Positions 17,431 to 26,940 of a DNA stretch of 64,000 bases are shown here, piece after piece. The stretch's first letter is position 1, and each line of letters begins with the position of its first letter. This stretch comes from Cereibacter sphaeroides (GTDB lineage: Bacteria > Pseudomonadota > Alphaproteobacteria > Rhodobacterales > Rhodobacteraceae), in the NCBI GenBank assembly GCA_003243455.1, contig QFQS01000002.1, forward strand, positions 124,001 to 188,000, written 5' to 3'. The notes beneath the pieces were generated by a model that saw nothing but the letters and a program-made list of their open reading frames with translations, was not told the DNA's origin and searched no databases. The translations under genes were made by a program, and so were the position numbers.

Positions 17431-17980
17431 GGATCGTCTCCACCGTCAGGTTTCCGTTGGTGTAGACACAGATGTCGGCGGCAATCGCCATGGCGCGGCG
17501 GGCGATATCCTCGGCCTCGCCGTCGCCCTCCATCAATCCCCGCGCGGCCGCCAGAGCGAAGTTGCCGCCCGAACCGATGGCAGCCACGTCATGCTCTGGC
17601 TCCAGCACGTCGCCCGCGCCCGTGATGACGAAAAGATCGCGCCCGTCGGTGACGATCAGCATGGCTTCAAGATTGCGCAGGTACTTGTCCATGCGCCAGT
17701 CCTTGGCCAGTTCAACACTGGCGCGGGCCAGTTGTCCCGGCATTGCTTCCAGCTTTTTCTCCAGCCGTTCAAGCAGGGTGAAGGCATCGGCGGTCGATCC
17801 GGCAAAACCCGCGACGATTTCCCTGCCGCCCGGCGCCAGCCTGCGCACCTTGCGCGCAGTGCCCTTGATCACGGTCTGGCCCAGGCTGACCTGTCCATCG
17901 CCTGCCACCACCACCTGCCCGCCGCGCCGAACCGCAAGTATAGTGGTGCCGTGCCAGCCGGGGAATTTGTCGTCGCTCAT
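17423..17980 (-). CDS. hslV: ATP-dependent protease peptidase subunit HslV
   Basis: HslV (ClpQ) is the proteasome-like threonine peptidase of HslUV. From the start at 17980, with an AGGTCAGG ribosome site, the protein is 185 residues: an 11-residue propeptide MSDDKFPGWHG, then TTILAVRRGG in which Thr12 is the expected catalytic nucleophile after processing, and the conserved AGDGQVSLGQT. A longer frame to 18034 is not supported by the family. It is the first gene of a three-gene coupled unit hslV, membrane protein, hslU. Confidence 0.96.
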   Translation of the reverse strand: MSDDKFPGWHGTTILAVRRGGQVVVAGDGQVSLGQTVIKGTARKVRRLAPGGREIVAGFAGSTADAFTLLERLEKKLEAMPGQLARASVELAKDWRMDKYLRNLEAMLIVTDGRDLFVITGAGDVLEPEHDVAAIGSGGNFALAAARGLMEGDGEAEDIARRAMAIAADICVYTNGNLTVETIRG

Positions 17981-18060
17981 CTTGCCTGACCTAAGTGTTC
18001 TGCGCGGAATATGGCGGCGCGGCGGGGGCTGCACAACCCGGGCCGGATTTGCCGCCCTGC

Positions 18061-18098
18061 AATGAAAAAGGGGCGCCCGAACGGCGCCCCTTCATTTT
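18061..18098 (-). terminator. intrinsic terminator after trxA
   Basis: Read on the minus strand, an 8-bp GC stem GGGGCGCC / GGCGCCCC (18070-18077 with 18083-18090) with a five-base loop is followed by a run of five T. It lies 14 bases after the trxA stop. A-rich sequence on the other side means it could also act weakly on the plus strand. Confidence 0.85.
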
Positions 18099-18111
18099 CA
18101 ACCGGACCAGC

Positions 18112-18432
18112 TCAGATAGCCGAGTTGATCCAGTTCGCCAGCGCCGCCTTGGGTGCAGCACCGATCTTGTTCGACACGACCTGTCCGTTCTTGAACAGGA
18201 ACAGCGCCGGGATACCGCGAACACCAAGCTGGGCCGGGCTGTCAGGGTTCTCATCAACGTTGATCTTGACGATTTTCACCTTGCCGCCGTACTCGGCCGA
18301 AAGCTCTTCCAGAGCCGGGCCAATCTGACGGCAGGGGCCACACCACTCGGCCCAGAAATCGACGACGACAGGAACATCCGCCTGACGCACTTCGGCGTCA
18401 AAGGTGGCGTCGGTCACTTTGGTAGTAGCCAT
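18112..18432 (-). CDS. trxA: thioredoxin TrxA
   Basis: A 106-residue cytoplasmic thioredoxin with the redox motif WCGPC (Trp30, Cys31, Cys34), the DFWAEW lead-in and the conserved cis-proline region GIPALFLF. It follows addA by 55 bases in the same direction and ends at a clear intrinsic terminator, so it closes the addAB-containing block. The tight link of trxA behind addA is common in alphaproteobacteria. Confidence 0.97.
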   Translation of the reverse strand: MATTKVTDATFDAEVRQADVPVVVDFWAEWCGPCRQIGPALEELSAEYGGKVKIVKINVDENPDSPAQLGVRGIPALFLFKNGQVVSNKIGAAPKAALANWINSAI

Positions 18433-18487
18433 GATGGTCTCCCGTGGGAATATGTTGTGGTCAAGGTATGGACCCCGCCTGGCAACG

Positions 18488-21400
18488 TCAAGGGAAGCCG
18501 GCCCTTTGCAATGCCGCCATGACCAGCGCGCGGGGCAGAGGCATCAGCACCGGCCCGCCCGTCCACAGGATCGCGACTTCGACCGGGCGATCTGGATAAA
18601 CCTGCTCCAGCAGCGCCGAATAGGCCCCCATCTGGCGCAGGATTCCCTCTGGTGTGTGTTCGGCGACGGGCGGGATCAGCCGGTTCGATTTATAGTCGAT
18701 GGCAAGAATCCGTTCGTCGGTCGCGATCAGGCGGTCGATTGTCCCGGTGAAAAGGCGACCGCCGATCTTCCCGGCTATCGGCACTTCCGCAAGCGCGGCT
18801 GCGGCGAAGACATGGGCAAGATCGGGGTGGCTCAGCACCAAATCCGCCTCGGCCAATCTGAGCGACGCGGTATCTGGAGAGTCAGCCATCAGTGTCATTG
18901 CCAGTGCGGCCCGCTCGTGGTCCGGCCAAAGCGGCAGATGTTCCAGCAGCAGATGCAATTCGGTGCCGCGTCGTCTGGCCCCTGCCTCCAGCGCCGGATC
19001 GGTATCTCCGGGCATGACCTTTGCCCCGCCCAGATCCGAAGGCGACAAGGGCGGCGATGGCCGTTCGATCTGCGCGGGTGAGGTCAGTGCCCAATTTGGC
19101 ATCACGATATCGGCGGATGGCGCGAGGGTGGCAAGATCGGCGCTTTCCGGCCAGGTCTCGTGACCCAGACGAAGCACGCCATCCTCGCCTTCGATAGCGC
19201 CCGACCGCCCCATTCCGGCGCGGATGATGTTGTACCAGCAGGCTTCGCTCTCGGTCTTTCCGGCAGCCGCGACGATCAGCCAGGATTGTGCCCGCGTCAT
19301 CGCGACGTAGAGTAGGCGCAGACTTTCCGCCGCTGCCTTTTCTCGCCGTATCCGCATGGTTTCGATCATCGCGGGCGGACTTTCATCCGTCGAGGTGCGC
19401 CAAACTGCTGTGCCATCCGCCAGTGTCACGATCTCGCTGCCGTCCGGCGCGCGGCGGTCCTGGGTTTCCGGCAGGATGACGATGGGCGCCTCCAGCCCCT
19501 TGGCGCCATGCACGGTCATCACCCGGATACGCCCGCCGCTTTCGCCCATCTGCCGCTTGACCTGCAGATCGTCAGCAGCCAGCCAGCCAAGAAAGCCGGT
19601 CAGGCTGGGAACCTCGCTGCGTTCATAGGCCAGCGCCTGCGACAAAAGCTCGTCGATCCCATCTTCCGCCTCGTCGCCAAGACGGGCCAGCAGGCGCTGC
19701 CGTCCGCCATGTCGTGTAAGGGCGCGTTCGATCAGGTCGTAGGGGCGCAGGTAGTCGGCCTGATCGCGAAGGTCGCGGAGGATACGCATCGTCTCGGGGT
19801 GAGTTTCCGCCTGATCTCGCAGCGCGGTCCAAAGATAGGAAAAACGACCCTGCGCAAGCGAAAACAGCTGTCCTTCCGTCCATCCAAACAAGGGCGAGCG
19901 CAGAACTGCGGCGAGGGACAGGTCATCTTCAGGCGTAGTGAGAAAAGACAACAGCGCGACCAGATCCTTGACCGCCAGTTCCGCCCCCAGCTTTAGCCGG
20001 TCCGCACCTGCCACAGGCAGGCCAGCCGCCTTGCAGGCCCGGATGATCTCGGCGAACAGCGTCGAACGTCTTTGAACCAGGATAAGCACATCTCCGGCCG
20101 TCGCGGGCCGCAAACCCTTTTGCGTCGGGATAGGAATGCCTTCCAAAGCGATGCGCCGGATTTCGTCCGCGATACGATTGGCCAGCTGCGCGCTGTGATG
20201 CTCGTTCGACACGAGGTCGGTCGGGTCGTACCAATGTTCTGGTTCAGGATCCTTGACCGGGGCAATGGCGGGCCAAAGTTCGACCCGCCCCGGCATCGTG
20301 TCGCGAGAGGCGATATGCTTGACGTCTCCGCCCAGGTCGACACCAAGCGCGCCTTCGAACGTATGGTCCACCAACCGCAACAAGACCGGCGATGAGCGGA
20401 AGGAATGTTCCAGAGTCAGATCCGCCAGATGGGTATCCACCTCGGCCAGCCGGGCCGAGAAATGCGCCTTCATACGGTCAAAGACGGCAAGGTCGGCACC
20501 CTGAAAGGAATAGATCGACTGTTTCTTGTCGCCGACAACAAAGATGGTCCGCTCGATATCGCGCGCGCCCTGACCGGCAGTGAATTCCTGCGTCAGAAGT
20601 TCGATCACCCGCCACTGGTCGGGACTGGTGTCCTGCGCCTCATCGACAAGGATGTGGTCGATGCCGCCATCCAGCCGGAAAAGCACCCATTGCGCCACAG
20701 AAGGGTCGGTCAGAAGGCGATGCGCGCGGTCGATGAGATCGTCGAAGTCCAGCCAGCCGCGCGCGGACTTGCGTCGTTCGTATTCTGGCAGAAAGACAGC
20801 GGCGAAGCCGTGCAGGGCGGCGGTGCGTTCTGCGGCCAACAAGGCCAGACGCCTTGACCGCGCAGCCTCGACGCGCCCCATCAGACCCTCAAGAGAGTCA
20901 AGCAGCCCCCCGAGCGCCATACGAGTGGCCTTGGTTGGCAATACCCCGATCTTTGCCGCGAAGGGTTCCTTGGCCGTCTTGCCGAAAAGAAGCGCATCTT
21001 CCAGGTGCGCCAGTGCGGGATGATTGGGATGTTCCAGGTTCAATCCCGCAAGGATCTGGGCCAGTTTCACATCGCTGCTGCTGCCAGCACCCATGACGGA
21101 TATCGCCGAAGGCAGCCATGCGGGCTCATCCCCCAGGATTACATCCCGGAAAATTGTCTCTATGCAGGCCGTTTCCGGCAGGCCAAAGCTGTGCAACGCA
21201 TCGGCTTTGGCAAGCGGGGGCACCAGTCCGCCACGGCTGCGGGCCACTTCGGATGTCAGCTCGTCCAGGCTTTCTCCGTTGAACAGGCGCGCAATGTCCA
21301 TCACGGCACCGGGCGCAATATGATCCGACATCTCCTCAACGATATCTGCGCGCAGAATCTTGGCGGCGCGGTCGTCCATTTCGGTGAACTGCGGCGAAAC

Positions 21401-21820
21401 CCCGGCCTCAAGCGGAAAGCGGCGCAGAAGCGAGGCGCAGAACGAATGGATGGTCTGGATGCGCAATCCGCCCGGCGTTTCAATCGCCCTGGCAAACAAC
21501 CTGCGCGCAGCGGCAAGCGCACCGGGGCCTATCTGGTTCGCCTCGATACCCAGCGCGACCAATTCTTCGCTCAGCCTGGCCGCATCCATCATCGCCCAGC
21601 TTCCCAGCCGCCGGAAGAGCCGGTTCTGCATCTCTGACGCCGCTGCCTTTGTATAGGTCAGGCACAGGATGCGCTGCGGCTCGACCCCGCTCAGCAAAAG
21701 CCGCGCAACCCGGTCCGTCAGCACCCGCGTCTTGCCTGAACCGGCATTGGCCGACAACCAGGTCGAGGCGGCAGGATCGGCTGCCTGCACCTGCCGTTCG
21801 CTGGCCGCATCGCGCGTCAT
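18488..21820 (-). CDS. addA: double-strand break repair helicase-nuclease AddA
   Basis: AddA is the UvrD-type helicase/nuclease subunit of AddAB, the alphaproteobacterial counterpart of RecBCD. The 1110-residue protein has Walker A SANAGSGKT (23-31), the helicase motif LVDEAQDTSPDQW, a motif VI-type stretch LLYVAMTRAQ, and a C-terminal PD-(D/E)XK nuclease with ILAIDYKSNR. The ATG at 21820 overlaps the addB stop (ATGA). A frame extension to 21859 is unlikely. Both enzymatic domains appear intact. Confidence 0.95.
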   Translation of the reverse strand: MTRDAASERQVQAADPAASTWLSANAGSGKTRVLTDRVARLLLSGVEPQRILCLTYTKAAASEMQNRLFRRLGSWAMMDAARLSEELVALGIEANQIGPGALAAARRLFARAIETPGGLRIQTIHSFCASLLRRFPLEAGVSPQFTEMDDRAAKILRADIVEEMSDHIAPGAVMDIARLFNGESLDELTSEVARSRGGLVPPLAKADALHSFGLPETACIETIFRDVILGDEPAWLPSAISVMGAGSSSDVKLAQILAGLNLEHPNHPALAHLEDALLFGKTAKEPFAAKIGVLPTKATRMALGGLLDSLEGLMGRVEAARSRRLALLAAERTAALHGFAAVFLPEYERRKSARGWLDFDDLIDRAHRLLTDPSVAQWVLFRLDGGIDHILVDEAQDTSPDQWRVIELLTQEFTAGQGARDIERTIFVVGDKKQSIYSFQGADLAVFDRMKAHFSARLAEVDTHLADLTLEHSFRSSPVLLRLVDHTFEGALGVDLGGDVKHIASRDTMPGRVELWPAIAPVKDPEPEHWYDPTDLVSNEHHSAQLANRIADEIRRIALEGIPIPTQKGLRPATAGDVLILVQRRSTLFAEIIRACKAAGLPVAGADRLKLGAELAVKDLVALLSFLTTPEDDLSLAAVLRSPLFGWTEGQLFSLAQGRFSYLWTALRDQAETHPETMRILRDLRDQADYLRPYDLIERALTRHGGRQRLLARLGDEAEDGIDELLSQALAYERSEVPSLTGFLGWLAADDLQVKRQMGESGGRIRVMTVHGAKGLEAPIVILPETQDRRAPDGSEIVTLADGTAVWRTSTDESPPAMIETMRIRREKAAAESLRLLYVAMTRAQSWLIVAAAGKTESEACWYNIIRAGMGRSGAIEGEDGVLRLGHETWPESADLATLAPSADIVMPNWALTSPAQIERPSPPLSPSDLGGAKVMPGDTDPALEAGARRRGTELHLLLEHLPLWPDHERAALAMTLMADSPDTASLRLAEADLVLSHPDLAHVFAAAALAEVPIAGKIGGRLFTGTIDRLIATDERILAIDYKSNRLIPPVAEHTPEGILRQMGAYSALLEQVYPDRPVEVAILWTGGPVLMPLPRALVMAALQRAGFP

Positions 21821-24729
21821 GGCACATCCTCGGGGCGTGCGGCATCTGTCATGTCCCACTCGCCATAGCGGGCAAGATGGTCGTAGTCGCCCTCGAACCG
21901 CTGTCCGAACACCGCACGGCGCGCCGCATAGCCTTGTCCGGCAGACTGATACTGCCGGATCAGCCGATGCAGATCGTGCCAGACCTTTTCCAGCAGTTCG
22001 GGGGTCGTCTCGGTGCTCTCGACCTTGCCGGCTGCGTTAAATCCGACGTAGGTGATGCGCGCCACCTCACGCGGCCCAAGCTGCGGGAAGCCGCTGCGCT
22101 CGGCCATCGCGGCCTCCAGCAAAAGCTGCTTGTCGAACAAGTCCTGCTGCTTTTGCGTCGGCGGCTGTCCGGTCTTGTAGTCAAGGATATGCAGCCGTCC
22201 ATCCGGCAAAAGGTCGATGCGGTCGGGTTTCGCCGTCAGGGTAAAGCCAAGATCGGGCAGCGCCACCTTTCCCTTTTCCTCGATCACCACCGGTTCGCCT
22301 TTGCTCGCCGTCTCGCGCGCGATGAACGCAGGCGCCGCCCGTTCCAGCCGCGCCTTCCACAGCATGCGGGCAGCGGGCCAGGGCACCTGTTCCGCCAGAA
22401 CCGCATCGGCGATCTGCGACAGCCGCGCCCTGGCTTCGCCGGGCGTCTCAGAGATACGCTCGGTCACGAAGCACTCAAGGATCGCGTGCAGGACCGATCC
22501 GCGCAGCAAGGCATCGGGCGCGGGATGCAACGGGTCCAGCGGGAACAGTCGCAGGACATGACGGGCATAGATCGCATATGGATCGCGGATCAGTTTGCGA
22601 ATGCCGGTAACGGCAAGCTGCTTGGGGCGTGTTTCCACCGGCGGGCGCGGGGCAGGTCGGTGCGCCGGGGTGGCAGGCATAGTGGGTGCGTCCAGCCGCT
22701 GCGCTATGTCCAGCCAGATCCGGCCGCGCGCGCTCATAGCCTCCAATGCCTGGGGACCGTTGCGTTCCGGCAGGCCGGACATCAGGTTCACCAGCCGGTT
22801 CAGCCAGCGCGACTGGACGGTTTCCGCCTCGGCATCCCGCAGGGCGCGGGTCAGCACGACTTGAGGTGCCGCGATTGCCTGCTGGAAGTCATGGGCAGAC
22901 AGGCCGATCTGCCTTTCCGGCAACAACAGACCCGCTTTTTGCCGCATCTGCCGGTTCAGCCATGGGTCTGGGGGCGGCAGCGAAGGCCACACACCATCGT
23001 TCAGACCGCCCAGAACCACCAGTTCGGCAGCGTATTCGCGCGCTTCTCGCGGGCCAAGGATACGGACCAAGGGATGGCCCTGCACCGCCTCTCGCACCTC
23101 GCCCCGTGCCAGCAATGCGCCAAGCAGGTCGCCATAATCGGCATCGGTCAGAATACCGCCGCTGTCGGCCTCTCGCCGCAATTCATCGACCGTCGCCAGG
23201 GCAGCTTCACCCGCCTCCCGCTGCCAAAGCGCGCCCGATCCGCCCGCAGGTCCGCCCGCAAGCGCTTCTGTCAGCGTCAGATGGCGCGCGATGTGCTGCG
23301 CCAGAGGTAAAGGGCCAGCGGTCTCGACAGCGCGAAGAACTTCGTCCAGCCAGGCTGACCAGACCACAGCGACTTCGCCTTGCTGCGCCGCCCACTCCAC
23401 AATCGCCGCGCCGGTGGGAAAGACCGGGCCGTTCCGGCGCAGGTGCAGTTCCAGATCGCGGGTCAGGCGCAGATGCTCGCCCCTTTGCCAGCCTGTCGCG
23501 GTCAGCGGGTGCTTCAGCAGCGTAAGCAAGATTTCGGACGAAATCCTGCGCCCGAACAGCCGCGCGGTATGGCGCAAAAGCCGCCCCGGTGCGGAAAGCG
23601 CCAGGGGTTTACCCGCACTGTCATCGGGCAGGATGCCCCAGCGGTCCAGCGCCGCCACGACCTGACGCGACAAGGCGCGATCGGGTGTGATCAGCGCCAC
23701 GGGTTGCCCGCGTTCGACCGCCTCGCGCAGGATCAGCGCAATGGCCAACGCCTCGGCGCGTGGTCCGGGCGCTTCGATCAGGCTCAAGCCCTGGGTCAAC
23801 GGAACCAGATCGGGCAGAAGGGGCCCGTCCGTCAGCCATTGGTCTGTGACGGGCGCGGGGCGCAGGGCCAGCGAGACCAATCTGTTCCGCGGAAAGGACG
23901 GACAGGGCGTCCAGGCGGCCACATCCGCTGGCTTCGCCCCCGTCATCTCGAATATCCGGCGATAGCGGAATTGCGGATGATCTTCCGCCGTCAGAGCATC
24001 GTCTAGTGTAGCCCAGACCTTTTCCGGCAGGTCGAAGTCGAACCCCGGCAGGACCAGCGCGCCTTGCGGCAGCCTTGTCACCGCCTGCATCAGCAGCGCG
24101 GTCGTGCCGCGCGACCCTGTGGATCCGGCCACGATCACCGGATGTTGCGGAGGTGCCGCCTGCCAGCGCGCGATCATCCGACCGACCACCAGACGCTGGC
24201 GCGCCTCGGCATCCGGCGCGGCACCGGCCGCGAAATAGGGTGCCACGATACTGAGGAAATCCTGCGTCCGCGCCCAATGTGCGGAGTGGCCAGAGACATC
24301 CAGCGCAGCCAGCACCTCGGGGCGCACGCCCTCTCCCTGCATCTCGTCCATCAGCCCGGCAAGGCTTTCGGCCAGATCATACAGCGCTGATCGTGGCGCG
24401 ATGTCCGGTTGTGCATCGAGCAGGCGAGAGATCAGTTGCGCCAGCTCCAGCCGCCGCCGCAACGGGGGAATGGCTGGTCCAAGTCCGGGTACAGGATCGT
24501 TGCCCGGATCGGTGACAAGCCTAAGGCGGGGCAAAAGCCCCGGCCCCGCAGCCGCGAAAGCCTCGGCGACAGCGCGGCGCATCCGGGCGGAGTTCAGGTA
24601 GATTTCCACCCGCGCCATCGCTTGGGGTGGCGCGCCGCGCAACCTGTCCAGCAAGCCTTTGGCAAACTCGGCCGGAAAATCCACGCCGGGCGGCAGCGCG
24701 AAGAGGCGGCATTCCCTTGTCTCAAACAT
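21817..24729 (-). CDS. addB: double-strand break repair protein AddB
   Basis: AddB is the partner of AddA, with an inactive helicase-like fold and a C-terminal nuclease. The protein is 970 residues from ATG 24729; an in-frame GTG at 24741 is an alternative. The alphaproteobacterial opening LFALPPGVDFP is present. The nuclease domain near the C-terminus has LHILDYKTGQ (PD-(D/E)XK). As in alphaproteobacterial AddB there is no obvious canonical Walker A near the N-terminus. It overlaps murU upstream by 8 bases and addA downstream by 4. Confidence 0.94.
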   Translation of the reverse strand: MFETRECRLFALPPGVDFPAEFAKGLLDRLRGAPPQAMARVEIYLNSARMRRAVAEAFAAAGPGLLPRLRLVTDPGNDPVPGLGPAIPPLRRRLELAQLISRLLDAQPDIAPRSALYDLAESLAGLMDEMQGEGVRPEVLAALDVSGHSAHWARTQDFLSIVAPYFAAGAAPDAEARQRLVVGRMIARWQAAPPQHPVIVAGSTGSRGTTALLMQAVTRLPQGALVLPGFDFDLPEKVWATLDDALTAEDHPQFRYRRIFEMTGAKPADVAAWTPCPSFPRNRLVSLALRPAPVTDQWLTDGPLLPDLVPLTQGLSLIEAPGPRAEALAIALILREAVERGQPVALITPDRALSRQVVAALDRWGILPDDSAGKPLALSAPGRLLRHTARLFGRRISSEILLTLLKHPLTATGWQRGEHLRLTRDLELHLRRNGPVFPTGAAIVEWAAQQGEVAVVWSAWLDEVLRAVETAGPLPLAQHIARHLTLTEALAGGPAGGSGALWQREAGEAALATVDELRREADSGGILTDADYGDLLGALLARGEVREAVQGHPLVRILGPREAREYAAELVVLGGLNDGVWPSLPPPDPWLNRQMRQKAGLLLPERQIGLSAHDFQQAIAAPQVVLTRALRDAEAETVQSRWLNRLVNLMSGLPERNGPQALEAMSARGRIWLDIAQRLDAPTMPATPAHRPAPRPPVETRPKQLAVTGIRKLIRDPYAIYARHVLRLFPLDPLHPAPDALLRGSVLHAILECFVTERISETPGEARARLSQIADAVLAEQVPWPAARMLWKARLERAAPAFIARETASKGEPVVIEEKGKVALPDLGFTLTAKPDRIDLLPDGRLHILDYKTGQPPTQKQQDLFDKQLLLEAAMAERSGFPQLGPREVARITYVGFNAAGKVESTETTPELLEKVWHDLHRLIRQYQSAGQGYAARRAVFGQRFEGDYDHLARYGEWDMTDAARPEDVP

Positions 24730-25429
24730 CGCCGGACTCACGAATTAGCGTCTCGGCCAGTGCAATGCTCTCGGGTCGACCTACGTCGCACCAGCCCCCT
24801 TGGTGCAACAGGCCGAAAGCGCGACCGGCCGCGATCATACGGTCCCAGAGCAAATTCAAGGAAAATACTCGCTCTGGAATCGACGCGAGGCCATCAGGCC
24901 GGATGATCTGCGCACCAAGATAGACATAGCCAGGCTCGGACCCACCCGAATGCCGGGCAATCCGACCGTCCTCTGCCATCGAGAAGTCGGCACGCGCACC
25001 GTGACCAAGCGCCCTGTCGACGGGCGCCAGAAGCAGCAAGGCGTCCATCCGCGTGTTGTTCCAGCCGGCCTCAAGCTGGACGACCGGGTTTTCTCCCGTC
25101 CACACGGCATCCGAGTTCAGCGTAGCCACCGGACCTTTGCCGAGATGCGCCATCGCCTGCCGCAGCCCGCCGCCGGTTTCAAGGATTTCTTCCCGCTCCC
25201 ACGAAAGCCGAACATCCCTTTCCGCTAGATGCTGAGCAAGTTGTTCGCCACGGTAATGCAGATTGACCACGATGGGATTTGCGCCCGCCGCTTCGGCAAG
25301 CGACAACGCATGGTCTATCAGGGCCACGCCCGCCACCTCGACAAGCGGCTTCGGGCGATCCGTCGTCAGGGCGCCCATCCGCTTGCCGAAACCGGCGGCA
25401 AAAAGCATCAAGGGGCGTGCTGGCCGCAT
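24722..25429 (-). CDS. murU: N-acetylmuramate-1-phosphate uridylyltransferase MurU
   Basis: A 235-residue nucleotidyltransferase with the sugar-1-phosphate signature LMLFAAGFGKRMG then TTDRPKPLVEV near the N-terminus. In Pseudomonas and other Gram-negatives without the GlmU-only route, MurU makes UDP-MurNAc from MurNAc-1-phosphate in a fosfomycin-bypassing recycling pathway. Its partner kinase AmgK is the overlapping upstream gene, which supports MurU rather than a generic mannose-1-phosphate guanylyltransferase. The start at 25429 has a GGAAAGGA ribosome site; the gene overlaps amgK by 22 bases. Confidence 0.86.
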   Translation of the reverse strand: MRPARPLMLFAAGFGKRMGALTTDRPKPLVEVAGVALIDHALSLAEAAGANPIVVNLHYRGEQLAQHLAERDVRLSWEREEILETGGGLRQAMAHLGKGPVATLNSDAVWTGENPVVQLEAGWNNTRMDALLLLAPVDRALGHGARADFSMAEDGRIARHSGGSEPGYVYLGAQIIRPDGLASIPERVFSLNLLWDRMIAAGRAFGLLHQGGWCDVGRPESIALAETLIRESGDV

Positions 25430-26421
25430 TGCGTGCGTATCCTTTCCAGCCGTTCGGAGGTGGGTTCGGGCAGCATCGCCTCGCAGACCTCTGCCAGTCG
25501 ATGCAGGGCGGGATGGGCCAGATTGCGCAGCAATTGCGACCAGACGCGAGGGATCAGTTCGACATAGCCGGGCTTTCCCGCCACCAGACAAAGCCGCGTG
25601 AAGATGCCTAGGATGCGTAAGGCGCGCTGGGCACCAAGCACGGCATAGGCCGTCCTGAAGTCGTCCACAGTGCCATTCATGCCCGTGGCGAAGCGACGGA
25701 CCATCGCCTCCTCGACCGCGTGCGAAACATCCCGCCGGGCATCCTGACAAAGCGAGACCAGATCATAGGCCGGCTGACCCATCTGGCCCAGCTGGAAGTC
25801 AAGCAGGCCCACACGGGCCAGCCCGGCACGTTCCGGCAGCCACAGCAGATTTTCGGCATGATAGTCTCGAAGGATCAACACACGAGGCCCGTCCGCATGG
25901 GCCGTCAGCGCATCTTTCAGGGCAGTCTGGAAAGCCCGGCTGTCCGCCTGTTCACCGCTCAAGGCAAAGCCATACCAGTCGGGTGCCAGGGTTGCTGCTT
26001 CGGCCCAATCCCCGGCGGCAAAATCCGTCAGACCCTGCGGTGGCGCAGCCGCCTGAAGACGCAGCAGGACATCGACTGCGGCCTCATAGAGCTGCATCTC
26101 CAGCCGCGGGTCGTTGACCGTCAGCCGCGAGAACAGGTCATCGCCCAGGTCCTCCAGCAGCAGGAAACCCTGCTGTTCGTCGCACGCGAAAATCCGGGGC
26201 GCAGACAGGCCCAGGCCCAGAAGATGGTCGTCGATATTCAGAAATTCGCGCACGTCGTCACCCTGGCCGGGCGGTGCATCCATCAAGATCGCCGTTCTGT
26301 TGTGCAGGCGCAGACGTTCATATCTGCGCGCCGAGGCATCACCGGCAAGTGGTGTGCGCTGGGAATGGCCCCAGCCCGCCAGACCCAGAAACTCGGTCGC
26401 CTTGATGGTCCGATCAGTCAT
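25408..26421 (-). CDS. amgK: N-acetylmuramate/N-acetylglucosamine kinase AmgK
   Basis: A 337-residue aminoglycoside-phosphotransferase-fold protein with catalytic loop LRDYHAENLLW (near 215) and the metal-binding LLDFQLGQMGQPAYDL. Alone, such a fold could be called a phosphotransferase, but its place directly upstream of murU and downstream of tsaE matches amgK, which phosphorylates the anomeric position of MurNAc and GlcNAc in peptidoglycan recycling. It overlaps tsaE by 8 bases. Function is inferred from fold plus context. Confidence 0.85.
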   Translation of the reverse strand: MTDRTIKATEFLGLAGWGHSQRTPLAGDASARRYERLRLHNRTAILMDAPPGQGDDVREFLNIDDHLLGLGLSAPRIFACDEQQGFLLLEDLGDDLFSRLTVNDPRLEMQLYEAAVDVLLRLQAAAPPQGLTDFAAGDWAEAATLAPDWYGFALSGEQADSRAFQTALKDALTAHADGPRVLILRDYHAENLLWLPERAGLARVGLLDFQLGQMGQPAYDLVSLCQDARRDVSHAVEEAMVRRFATGMNGTVDDFRTAYAVLGAQRALRILGIFTRLCLVAGKPGYVELIPRVWSQLLRNLAHPALHRLAEVCEAMLPEPTSERLERIRTQCGQHAP

Positions 26422-26896
26422 TCCAGGTTTCCTGGAGTTCTTTTAGCCGATCGGCCCAGACTGTGCTGCCCTGAACAAGGATATCCCGGCCTTCGCCTTG
26501 CTGATGGAACGTGATCCGCAGCGCTTGCGCGGGCGCCAGGTCCCCTAGTCTGTCAGGCCATTCGACCAGGCAAATCTCCTGGCCGAAGGCATGATCCAGC
26601 CCCAGTTCGATGACCTCATCGGGATGGACAAGCCGGTAAAGATCGGCATGCCATATTTCGCCACCCGCGGGCAGGGCATAGGTCTGGACCAGCGTGAAGG
26701 TGGGCGAGGGAACATCCTCGTCCGATCCCAGGCGGTGGCGGATGATCGCGCGAGCAAGGTGGGATTTCCCCGAACCTATCGGACCTTCCAGAAGGACCGT
26801 ATCTCCAGGAGACAGCCGGGCGCTCAGCCAGTCACCAAGCCGCGACGTGTCCTCTTCCGAGGCAAGGTGGATCAAGACCGCTGAGTGCTGCATCAT
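26414..26896 (-). CDS. tsaE: tRNA threonylcarbamoyladenosine ATPase TsaE
   Basis: TsaE is the ATPase of the TsaBDE complex that makes t6A37 in ANN-decoding tRNAs; TsaD is encoded at 36.8 kb. The 160-residue protein has the P-loop GPIGSGKS (38-45), a SPTFTLV switch segment and HADLYRL. The start is one of two adjacent ATGs (26896 or 26893) with no strong ribosome site; the longer frame to 27097 is not family-like. It belongs to the coupled tsaE-amgK-murU-addB-addA run. Confidence 0.93.
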   Translation of the reverse strand: MMQHSAVLIHLASEEDTSRLGDWLSARLSPGDTVLLEGPIGSGKSHLARAIIRHRLGSDEDVPSPTFTLVQTYALPAGGEIWHADLYRLVHPDEVIELGLDHAFGQEICLVEWPDRLGDLAPAQALRITFHQQGEGRDILVQGSTVWADRLKELQETWND

Positions 26897-26940
26897 TCTG
26901 GGGCTGAATCTATCGGCCCCGTGCGCCACCGCAAGCGGGC

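Noticed and set aside
21649..23310. 553-residue plus-strand open frame opposite addB
   Set aside because: Antisense shadow of addB; Arg/Gln-rich composition with no domain.
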